Shown here one piece after another: positions 26,101 through 38,100 of a stretch of 64,000 nt of DNA. The stretch covers positions 7,254,001 through 7,318,000 of the forward strand of contig OX638368.1 of the NCBI GenBank assembly GCA_951812925.1, written 5' to 3'. How positions within the stretch are numbered: the stretch's first letter is position 1; every line of letters begins with the position of its first letter. The translations under genes were made by a program, and so were the position numbers. Below the pieces are notes generated by a model, which searched no databases, had not been told where the DNA came from, and saw nothing but the letters and a program-made list of their open reading frames with translations. The DNA is from Calliopum simillimum. Lineage: Eukaryota; Arthropoda; Insecta; Diptera; Lauxaniidae.

Positions 26101-29100
26101 TACAACATCCAGCTTGGTAAGTTGTGTAATGCCTTCCTCAGAGTCACCTTCTAGCTTTGACAGCGAACCATGTGATCGAAGTATCATTTTTCTTTTGAAT
26201 CGAAAAAGAAAATAGAAAGAAAAAGAGAAATTTGTAAATTTTACTATAATTCGAGTATAACCATTGAGCAACTAGATTGATTAAAAAAAAGAAAAAAAAA
26301 AAACTGAATATCTGAATGATGGGATCTTAGTAAAAAGTGAGCAGAATTTTTTTTTTTTTTTTTCAAATGTAAATGATGAGAAATGCAGAATTTATGATAC
26401 CAAAAAATGATCAAATTTGACTTACAGGAAGGAAGGCGTGCTGAAATTGAAGAAAGAAACAAATATTTATTATAAGTAAAATTAGTTAAGTGTTTATACA
26501 CTCTTTTAACAAACAAAAACATTGAACTAAAATTCGTTTTTTTGGTATATATATGGGACATTCTTTTTTTCCCCAAAAATAATACGGTTCATTAGCCTTT
26601 TAGTGCTCTATTAATTATAGCTTAAGTTACATACCTACTTTTGCCAAAAAATCAAAATAGCGAGTCAAATTGTAAGATCTCGAAAAAAATGTAACATTAG
26701 ATATGTCAATATGAAATAGGGTGTAAGCGATAAGTTACGAAAATTCTGGGAGGTGATAGAGGAGGTCTTGACTAACAGAAAATTGCACCTGGTAGGGTCC
26801 AAAATATATCCTTGAGGATATGATAAATTCATATTGAACTAATTAAACGGTAATTTTGTAATTTTTTGATTACAAATGTTTCGGCTATTTCCACATGCAT
26901 ATTTTATATATTTTCATATTAACATGTATATAGCCTCATCAGATCAGTTTTTAGTTAATTCTTGTCAGAAACTGCACTCGAACCCTTGACTCCGATTTTT
27001 TAATGAAAGGGAACGAGTTGCTTTACCACTTAGGCTATTGCCAAGGACAAATTCCTCTGTACAAGAACGCTTAATGTATGGATCATAAAGCTCACTAGCG
27101 CCGTCAGTTCTGAAAAATTGCTAAATTGTTTTTAGTTGGTAGCACACTCAGGTTTTAAGATATGCTACGCTTGCTAGAATTAATCCTTGAGGATTTATAG
27201 GAAAAAAACTGATTTTCTGACTGGTTTTACAAACAAAATTTTCTTGGGTCACCCTAACGCTTAAGAGAAAATTTTTTGATGGAAAACTTTTAGCTAATTA
27301 TATGAGCTTTCTAAAATTGTATTAAGTTTATAGAGTTCAAAAGGATGTCGCAAAGTTCTGGAAGGTCCACTTTAAAGTTGATATTTTAGATTTATTTTTA
27401 TTTTCTATTTTTTGACTTTGACGACCATTTTGGTCAGAAAAAGGTCCGATTAATATATTTCTTTATTATTCTTTTTGGCATCTTCGCTAAATTTTCTTTA
27501 ATTCGGTAGTGCATTTGTTATGCCATTTTTTTCTTTTTTTTTTTTGATTCGAGGTCAGAAAAAAATACTTTTCAACAACAATCCGTTAGAAGGTTCTTGT
27601 AGACAAAGGGCAACAGCGCATCATAAGCAGCGCAAAGCAAGCGTGTAATGCATAAAAGCATTTTCTTCTGATCTCAAATGAAAATATTGCTATGGCAAAT
27701 GTGTTACAGAATTAAAGAAAATTTAACGGGGATTTAAAAAAAAAATTATAAACGGTAATGTTAATAGCACCTTTTTCATACTAAAATGGCAGCCAAAGTC
27801 AAAAAGTAGGAAAAAAATTTTAAATGTCAACTTCAAAGGTTCAAAACTTTGTGAAATACTTTTAAATCCTATAAGCCGCATACATTCTTAGAAAGCTCAT
27901 ACAATTAGGGACAAATTTTCTATAAAAAAGTTTCTCTAAAACGTTAGGAAGACCCAAGAAGCTTTTTGTTGTAAAACAGGTCAGAAAATCAATTTTAACC
28001 TCAAAATTCCTCAGGGGTACATTAGAGACCCCCTTCAGGTTTAATTTTTTGTTAGTCTAGGCCACCTCTCTATCACCATCCAGAAGCTTCGTAACCTCAT
28101 GCAATACATCCTATACGCACTCAAAGTGAATGAAAAAATTTTAAAAACTATTTAAACATAAAAAAATTCTTTTTGACAAAAGGCCAGGCTTCAAAAAAGT
28201 AGACAACCTAAACTAAAATTAATAGCTTATTGAAACGAAATTGAAAATTGTTATTTTTTTTTTTTTTTTTTTTTTTTTACAGACTAGGGGTTGATTTTAC
28301 AATAATAAGAATGTCGCATATTTATGCATTTAATTTAATATATTTTAATTATGATCTATAGAAAATTATTTTGGCATAAGCAAGAAATTATTCAACTCAA
28401 CAAAATGCAGCATGGAACACTTAAGTTTTTTATAAAAGAAAAATGTGATTTACTAAAGTACATGATTCCGCGTGTATATGGCTTAAAACTTAAAGCCTTA
28501 ACATAATGTACAGCGTGTTGTATTGTTGCCGAATCGCAAAACTATTGCGTAACAGACGAAGAAACGCAACAAGGATTTAGATCAGTGATAACCAAACTCA
28601 ATACTAGCGCATTTCGTCAATGTGCATGGGCGTACGCAAGGGGGGCAGGGGGGGCAGCTGCCCCCCCCTAGCTCTAGCTTTAGAGTTACAAATATATCAT
28701 ATTCATTCATTTTTACAGTAGTTTTTACAACTTTTCATATTAAAGCCAAATAAAACACGATTTTTCGGACAAAAGTTTATACAAATACACTTTTTTTATC
28801 CTTACTACACTATTTATTTACTTAATTGCAAACAATTTGAAAGTAAAATCGGATAATATTTTAGAAAGTTATTAAGGTTCACTGAAGTAGGACTATATAT
28901 ATATATATATATTCGTTTTTTTATCGAAAAAATAAACAGGTACAAAAAAATGTTTTCTGCTCATAACTTTTTTTTTTCTCAGAAGGGATACCCAAAGCTG
29001 CTTAAAACTAAAGACTATGTTTTTTGCAAAAAATGCTGCGTTAAAAAATTCAAAATTTTTTGTGCAGGTAGTATAAGTAGATAATATCCGGTTCCAAAAG

Positions 29101-32100
29101 TCGATTTATTTATGTTTTTCAATTACGTGGTCGGAAAAGCATTCGTTTACTCAAAAGGAAGGCTCTTACGAATAAAATGCATAAGGCTTAAAATGCTTAA
29201 AATCGTTCACAGAATCAAAGTATTTGATAAATTTTTTCAGACTTTTTTTAACTTTTCAAAAATTGGTCAAAGAAAAAGAAAAAAAAAAATTTCCAAAAAC
29301 TCTAAAAAAATTCACACGTGTACTTTGTACGATTCTAAGCATTTTAAACATTATACAATTTTTTTTCTTCATAAAAATCGACCCAATTTATTGTACCTGT
29401 TTATTTTTCCGATAAAAAATCAAAAGGCTGAGGTTGTTGTTATTTCAAATAAACATCAAATATCTCTATTTAGGCATCCAATTTTGGATGGCGTTAGTCT
29501 TCCTATAAAGGAAAGCGTGACTTTCCTGGGTATTGTTTTTGACCGTAAACTTAAATTGAAGTTAAATGTTGAAAATAGAATTAGGAAAGCATACGTTGCT
29601 TTCTATCCTTGTAAACCGAAAATAATTTTTTGGATGTATAAGGCAATCATCAGGCAGATTCTCATGAACGGAATTATGCTGTGGTAGAACTCTTTACATA
29701 AACAAAGTTATTTGGATATTCTGTCCAGGGTTCAAAGAGTTGCGTGTCTCAGTGTTACTGGGGTTTTTAAAACTACTGCCACTGCTGCACTGGAAACTCT
29801 TCTTCACCCAGAACCACTTAATATTTTTGCCAGAAGCATGGCCGCGAAAAGTGCTATGAGACTTAAAGAATTGGGTTTCTGGAAATCAAAATCTTTTGGT
29901 CATAATAGTATTTTACTCCAATTTATGGATTGTGATATGCTATGTGGTACTGACTACCTCTTACCACACCTTCTCTTCCCAACGAACTTTAAGGTGGTAA
30001 TACCTGAAAGAGAAAACTGGGCTCCTTTAAACGCATCTTTTGAAATATACACGGATGGGCCAAAATTGGATACAGACACTGGATCAGGCATTTATTCTAA
30101 GCCTTTAGACTTAGCAAAGTCTTACAGACTGCCGAACGTAGTGTCTTTCAGGCAGAGGTTTTTGCTGTTCTTAAAGCTTGTGAATTCCTCAATGCCCATA
30201 AGTCCCAATTTCTTGGAAGCGTTGTTATTTACATTGATAGTCAGGCGGCTATCAAAGCAATCTCATCAAATTACATTACGTCGAAACTTGTGTTAAGCTG
30301 TAGAAATATCCTTTGCGATATTAGCGAGGACTATAATTTAACACTTTGCTGTGTTCCAGGTCATAGTAATTTCGAGGGCAACGAAATTGCAGATGAACTA
30401 GCTAACATAGGGTAAAACCAAAATGCCTTTTTGGCTGACCTTTCAATAAAAAACCCATTAGCGTAATCAAGGGAAAAATCGAAAATAAATGTATTCTGCT
30501 TGCTAATTCTAGGTGGTCAAATCTTCAAACTTGCAATCATATTAGATCTATTTGGCCATCATATAGTATAAATCGTACTAAGTTTTTAATAGCAATGGAG
30601 AAACATAATGTATGGATCTTATTCGGTGCTATTACTTGACATTGTGCCCTGGGAATCCATGCATCTTGTTTAGGTTTCTCAAACATTGGCGACATTTGTA
30701 GAAGTTGTAAAGACCCTGATTTGGAAGAAACAGTCTTTCATTTCTTTTGTGAATGTCCAGCGCTTGCGCTTAGACGTAGAAAGAATTTTGGTCATTTCAA
30801 TTTGGAATCGCTTGACTCACTGTCTGAGGTTTGTCTTAAATCCATATGGAAGTATATATCATACATCCAAGTGGTTCTCTAATACTTTCTCTGCTAAAGC
30901 TCTTAGTAACGGGTATACAATGGGCCCTTTCTCGAGGCCTAAGTTAATGATGACAACATGTTCATCTCCCGGATCTAACCTTACCTAACCTAACCTTCAT
31001 AAGTTACTATGAACTTTTATTTAATATTTTAGTGCACAAAAATATACACAGCTCTTACATTAAAATTTCTCAAAAAAAAAAAAAAAAGGTTCGCAAAATT
31101 TGAGTTTGCCCCCCCCCTAGATGAAATCCTGCGTACGCCCTTGTCAATGTGTAAAAGCTCATTGAAAGCTTTTATATTTTGCATAAGCTGCAAGCAAGTG
31201 ACGCAGGTCTGCACAACTACTGACAGCGTTGAACGCTTACCTGTGAGTGAAAGCTTTTAAGCATAAGGTGCCCACGGGCATAGGCTTTGGACATCACTGA
31301 TTTATATGATACAAAGAGAAGAAGTTGTTGCTTATGGCATAGAGTTGCCAATCTTCTTCGATCACTAATATTTTTAAAATACTGCTCATAACTTTGTTTG
31401 TATCAATTTGCAAACTCTGTCCTTCTATCAAATAAAATGTGATACAACATGCTATAACATTTTTTACTACACCGCAGTCTTTAGCTACATCGTCCTACTA
31501 TGCATTGTGTATGGTGTAATCTACTTTACATAGCTTCGGCGATACATTCTGGTGAGCCCTTTAAAATTGCTAACTCATGTACGCACCTAAAACTCTTTGT
31601 TCTAACTTGGTATGAGATCATCGGGGGTTTTTGCCATATCGAAACTATAGACAGAAATTGTATTAATGACAGGACATAGTGATGTTTTTTTATATTACAA
31701 TAACAGGAAGTTAGATTCTATAGGGCCAAGTAACTTTTAATTTTTTAGAATATACTTAGGTATTACTAGTGCGTCAGTTAAAATTGTTACTGATTTGCAA
31801 TAAAAACATATTGGGGGTTATCGTGAATAACTGTAATGATGAATGCATGCCAGTTTGAGAAAATTCCCCGGGAATCTTGATTCACGATAAGCCCCATTAA
31901 AGTTTTTTCGAACACGTTGTGGAAAGTATTACGAAGACGATGTCATTGGATTTTCGGCAAACAGATCTAGGGACAGTAATGACATTTCTGTTATACTCTG
32001 TTATTTAGCTTTTTAGCATTTTTATTTCTTTTTTTAACTTTTCTTACATAATTGTTGTAAATATATACATAGTTTGGTGGAATTACAACAGATTTTAGGA

Positions 32101-35100
32101 ATTTAAAAACTACTTTGTTAACACATTCAAAATTTCCTTTTAAATGAACTCACCCATATAACCTCAAAAGTTGCCTAAATAAATTAAAATCCTGTGTGAT
32201 GATTCTACGCAGAAAATTACTTGGGAAATTATACCCAGCTCTCCGAAAGCAAAAGTGACCCCATATATTTTTGTAGCCATGTTAAACATACCTAAGTACT
32301 CGTATTGATGAATATACTAAAAAAACTCCAAAAAAAAAAGAATTACTTTTATGTTATGAATAACTGGGATTGCTACATTTGGTTTTCTGGGGAGATTGAA
32401 GCTCTTAAGTACCTTGAGTACAGTGTAATTTGAATTTTCGTCTAGGCAAATTAATATTATGTATGTTATTAATTTTTTAAAATTTTTACCCAGATTTGTT
32501 TTGTTTTATTTAGTGAAGACCAACTTAAAAAGAGTAAAACATCTACAATACTTACGGATACACATACAAATGTTGGTGATAACAAATAAAAAGTAATATT
32601 CGTATCCTAACAAGTACATATTAGCTGTATTTCTGTGAACACAGTATTCTTAAACGACAAGATTATTAAAAAAAAACCTCGACAAAAACTGAAAATGGTG
32701 TGTGATTCTAGAGGCTTTTGTGATTACTCTCACACTGGCCAAAACATTCGATTCGACCCCCCCTTCCTCTTTTTTTAACTACAACAAACAACTCAAACAC
32801 GCTCAATGGGTGCTATTATTGATTCCGTTCGATAAGGATATTTTCGCGGAAAGAAATATCGTTCGATATGAAAGTTAATATTCTCGATTCCGGCGGTATG
32901 AGAATATTGCAAAACAATATTGAAAGCCCTGGTAAAAGCAAATCTCTACGATTTTGACAGATGACAAAGAATAAAAAAAAAATTAAAGTGACAACAAGAT
33001 AGTGAAAAATTTTTGTAATTTTGTGCAAATATAAATAACTATAAATGGATACATTAGCATTTTTTGATAGTGATAGCGACAACGATGATTTCGTGGACCT
33101 CAGGATTAAAAGAAAAATATTCCGGCTTAATTCCGGTGACATATTTTAGCTGAGAGACACAGAGTGCGTTGGTACATGTAAATTTGAAACCTTTTTTTTT
33201 TGCATTTAAGGTTGGAATAACCCAAAAACTATACACTAGAGAGCAATTCTGAGACCAAATTCGAATTCAGCTTTGCAAAACACATCTAATTTTGGTTTTT
33301 GTTTGTTGTACTTAGTTACAAAAAAATTTTGTTTTAAAGGGTTTTTTTTTTTTTGGAAAGGGGGATCGGATCGGATTTTCTGGTCAGTGGGAAAGTGATC
33401 ACAAAAGCATGTAGAATCACACTGCATTTTCAGTTTTTGTCGGGATTTTTCTAATAATCCTGTTTAATTTCAAATACCTTTTATTTTTAATGACCCATGT
33501 ATGAGAAACTTAGCGCTACGTAATTTATACATACAATACATATGTAATTTATGATACATTAAAAGAATTTACGAAATACACTAGCTAACTAAACGCAACT
33601 AAAAAAATAAATACAAAAAAGTACCTGAACAGACTGTTTCTGCAAGTGGTTTGGTGTTGGATCGGGAATATATATTTGTATATATTTTTATTTTTAGTCA
33701 TTGAAAAACGAAAATTTATAAAAATTTCAGCCAAAGTTATTTAAATCATTTGTAATAAATTAATTTTAAAAAATAAATAACCAGTCCGTTTTTTTAGATA
33801 TCATCCATTGAAGTTAACGTAGATATCTTAACTCCATACAAATTTAATGTAGTCCTTTACATGGATTTTCGATACTCTTCCTTCAATGGATGATATCTCA
33901 AAAATTAATAATCCAATTGAAAAAATTAAAGATATAGTTTCAAGAGAAAAGCTTAAGGCTATTCGATGCCATTGGCAAAAGTGAGCTACACTACTTCAAG
34001 GATGTACGCCATACGTCTGAAAATAACGTTTTCTGCACTTTAAATCAAGGATAACTCGGATCTCAAACCTGATAGGAAAATACGGTAGCTACACTCGGAA
34101 TCAGCGACCCTGAATTAGTCAAAAATAGTTATCGAGATCAATTTTAAGTCTCCGTTCAAATAATTCGGCGAAAATGTGAATGGATTGGTCACAACCACGG
34201 AGAAATTCTGCGCATTAAGCATTGAAGTGTAACCCTGTAACAAAGACTATATGAAAACGATTGCTGGAACGAGAAATATATTTATCGGAAGAAGGCATGA
34301 GGAAAATCCCAAATCGACCATTTTTGTAAGGAAGTCTTCTGGACGTACGAGTAAATAGAGACGCTAATATCGGCTCCGATCACCATCTTCTCGTCGCGGT
34401 CATTCGTAGAAGAACTTAAAACAGCCCCGATTGATTTTGTTGGGAGGTATTAAAGCATCATGGAGCTTTCAATTCAAGTGAAAAAATACTGAACCCAAGT
34501 ACAATAAGCACGGAATGAGCGAGGAAACGTGGTGTCTTGTTGAAGAAGAGCGAGTAAACTGAGATACGACGCTAAAACTAGAGGACAAAGGAACGACGCT
34601 CTGAACTCTTTCAATAAAGAAGTCAGGCGATCTTGCAGACCACGCAAACGAAGAGGAAAGCGCTGCAAATACTCAAAACCTCAGACAGCTTTGCGATATC
34701 ACCAGCGGGTTCATTAATGAACAAGCTGCAAGTACTCGTCAAAAAGTGCTTAAGGCGCATAATAAAGGTGGTCTTGCACTATCTCAAACGCCGAACTACA
34801 TAAAAAATGCAACCAAAGGCCCGTAGTAAACGAGATTAAGCTATACAAGTGGATATAGATTGGTCATACTCTCCGGAAACCACACAGTGAAGTCTTCCGC
34901 CAGGCCCTTGTGTGGAATCCACAAAGCAGTAGAGGACGTGGTAGACCAAAAACCATCTGCAAACGGTCACTTGGTTAAGAAAATCCAAGAGTCGGGAAAA
35001 TCGTGGCAAGAGATAAAAGTCAAAGGATCTTGACAAATGAAAACGTTTCACTTTGGCCCTATGCTCCTCCTAGAAGTTACAGGAGAATACATGCACTATC

Positions 35101-38100
35101 GGCGTAGAGTTAGACTAGTCGGTTTTGGTTCGTCTCTCGCTCAAAATGTTTCACCACAATTTGTCAGTTGACCATATCGCATAAAAATTCTTAGGTATTT
35201 TAAATCAATGTCAATATGTCAAACTTTTAACTCTTTTTTTCTCTTTCTTTAAAATAAGCGAAATTTTCTGTATGCACCTAATGTATTCATTCAATAACGG
35301 TAATGTATGGTTTATATAGAACACACCTGTGATTGTATCGCTTCAACTTTTGCAATCCGTACTTGCTATCCATGGAACCTTTTGACACTGGCAATGACTC
35401 TAAGTTTGCCATTAGCAGATTTATGGACGATTTAAGCTCTTCAATATACAGCGATTCCATTTCTTTAAGTACGAATTTCGGCATAAGTTTGCGATTTTTT
35501 TCCATTTCACTGACACGTGTCATACGCCCATCCAGCTCACGTCGTATTGCAGCTGCTTGTTCATCTGCTGAGTCAAGCTGAAATGATAGAAGAATATGCA
35601 ATAAGTTGACAAGTTCATTTCTGGAGAAGACCAAGAGCGAGACCAAGACCGTCACCGCGCTCTGCTCTGTAACAGAAGTGTCACTATGGTTCCTAGTAAT
35701 CGTATAGAGATGAATTCAGAAGCCATCTAGAACACATTTCAACATATTCTCAAAATATGTCGACGTTAAAATTAAATACCAATTTTTCGTTCGCAATAAA
35801 TTCGATTTCGAGGCCCGAGCCCGAGTCCGTTCCCGAATGGTAAAGGCCCGCGGGCCGTGAAAAAAAAAAAATACCTCGTGCCCAGCTTTAGTGGAGTGTA
35901 TATAAACAAAAAATCTGTTGTGCTGCTGAAAAACGACGAGACACGGATATTTTTGAACGTCTATTTTTAGAATATGTTGGTGTTTTCCATGAGTGCAAAA
36001 CTTTATCGGACCGTTCAATCCTAGGCATACGATCGAAATGCTTGGTATCGTATATCTAATCTTATCTAATACCATCCACATCTGTTCCGGAATCCATGAG
36101 ATTTTAATTACTTTTCATTTCGAAAGCTTCTTTTATAATAATGGAAAGCGTACGATAAAAAGTATTGCTTTTTGTTGGAAATCTTATGTCAATACACCCT
36201 CCAGGCGCCATGTGTTTTGGAGCGCTGAACCCGAATATTGCATTTCTAAGAAAAAATAAATGTCGTTTTTTCCGCTAGGAGTTAAAATTTTACTTCTACT
36301 AAACATTTAAAATATGTGCATATTTTTAGGTTTTTAGGTGCTCCGACACCAAAATTGATATCAAAAAATGATTTAAAACAACACAGTCACCCCTTAGTAC
36401 CCTCCTTATAACCCCCCAGGGTAGAAGAAATCACAATTTTCATAAAATTTTTAAAAAAATGTATACCTTTTCGACAAAAAAATAATTTCAGCAGCAACCC
36501 CTTATCACCCCCTTTCAAGGAGGCTGGAGATTTACTTCTTATAAAAATTCAAAATGTAAGTGAATTTCTAGGTTTTTTGGTCCTCTGAAACCGAATATGA
36601 CGTTATAAATGATTTGAACCACCCAGTCACCCCTAGCACCCCAGCAACCCACTCTAAGGGTTGAAATGTGATTTTTATAAAAAAGGAGGATAGTAAGTAA
36701 AAGCTCTGAACAAAAACTAGGTGAGTTCGGACTATAGGGTGTGGTACTTCTCATATAAGCAAAATTTTCAAAAGTGTTTTTTGAGATAACCCAACCAAAT
36801 TGCACTCACTTCCCATATAAGCAAATTTTCAAAATACAGCAGTGAAGGGCATTTAATTTTTGTGAACTCAATAAGGTGTTCTTTATCTTATATGAATTAA
36901 AGAGTCTTCACGGTTTTGTTTGTTGTTACTATATGTATACTTATTTCCAAAATGGTTATATTTTTCGTAAGAACAAAACCCAAAATTCTCCCTCGTGCGA
37001 CTCAACGTTTTCATCAAAAAGCTTTCGAAACGAAAAGGTATTGAAATCGAACGGATTCTGGAATATGCCTGCTAAGGTAGGTAGTACAATACATACCATT
37101 AATGCATTAAATAGAATTTGATGCTCAAATTTTTTCACACTCAATATTTGTTGGAACATATCGTAAAGCTGCTCCTTCGATAAAATTAATTCGCTGTTAA
37201 GTGATTGTTGCATTCGCGATGGTCTTTTTGTGTCCTCCTCACCGGTGCCCTTTAATATAATATCGAATTTGGCCATCCATGATGTTAGCACCGTTTCTTT
37301 GCTAAGTCCATCGATTTCAGGAAGTGATCTATAAATTCCAAGCAGATATTTTTTATTGAATGGTTTTAGAAAGAGTGAAACAATTATAATGCCAATAGAC
37401 CAGTTAGCCAGTATTAGAAGAGAGCGATAAATAAAATTAAAATATAAATATAACAGTCACTCGGGACACACTGATATGTATTAGTGTCCTAATGTTGTAT
37501 TTTTTCGCTCTTTGATTGTCATTAGGTTGGTTGCTCTTATTCATACGTCAAAATCAAATATAAGCGGAAATATAGCACTCTACTTGGCATATAAATAGTT
37601 ATGCTTGAAAAACAAAAGAAGAATTTCTATAAGAGAGTTTTTCAACATTGGTTCACTCTTCTTCGTTATATTGTTATTCGTAGATTGGTTTGATAATACC
37701 TACCTTACTCGTTTTTCGATATTATTGCGGAAAACTTCTCGAAAATCGTGCTGTGAACACGCACCGGATTGTACCATTTTTTGAACACGTTCAGATTTCA
37801 GAAAAACATCATGATAACTTTGTACTGCATTTTGAAATGCTTCATCGGCCATAATCTGCGTTTCACCTTTGAGAAAAGCCTAAAAAAGTTGCAATCAAAA
37901 AAACTTCAATTCAAGAAAATGCGCAATTGTTACTTTTATCTATATCTTATACGATAGACAAACGACAGCGTTAATTTGCATTAACAATATTAATTCAAAT
38001 TAACTCTAATCTTTTTTCCATAAGATAATACTGTTGAAAAATTCCAAATCAATTGCTTATCTACTGCATATATTGTCATCGGTCAGGGTAAAATTTTAGT

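Larger units (their letters stand above)
26716..28114. mobile_element. Foldback element with long arms, interrupted by a SINE
   Basis: The left arm (from ATAGGGTGTAAGCG, through GGAGGTGATAGAGGAGGTC, ACTAACA, ACTGATTTTCTGAC, GCTTTCTAAAATTGTAT and TTTGACTTTGACG(A)CC) reappears in reverse complement from about 27785 to 28114. The arms span about 300 bp each of non-SINE sequence at roughly 75-80% apparent identity. The SINE at 26820-27182 sits in the left arm. No transposase frame. Confidence 0.65.
26441..35326 (-). other. Cadps intron 6, 8.9 kb
   Basis: Holds the foldback with SINE B, a hAT copy with nested LINE (28625-31143), hairpin MITEs at 31811-31897 and 33791-33904, and a decayed LINE (33990-35095). 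No recognisable sequence at 28115-28624, 31144-31810 and 31898-33790. Confidence 0.7.

Noticed and set aside
29112..29420. N-terminal part of the 191-codon ORF as LINE protein
   Set aside because: Matches the foldback arm at 58680-59150 and has no RT features before about 29430; an artificial fusion across a junction.
30978..30996. TTACCTAACCTAACC as telomeric TTAGG repeats
   Set aside because: Only two to three units, at the 3' end of a LINE; higher flies lack TTAGG telomeres.
35333..35581. Plus-strand 82-codon ORF
   Set aside because: Antisense shadow of Cadps exon 6.
37706..37709. Cadps exon 4 donor at GTAAGG
   Set aside because: It breaks the frame into exon 5; the GTAGGT five bases downstream keeps frame and restores the conserved [14 protein letters not shown] junction.
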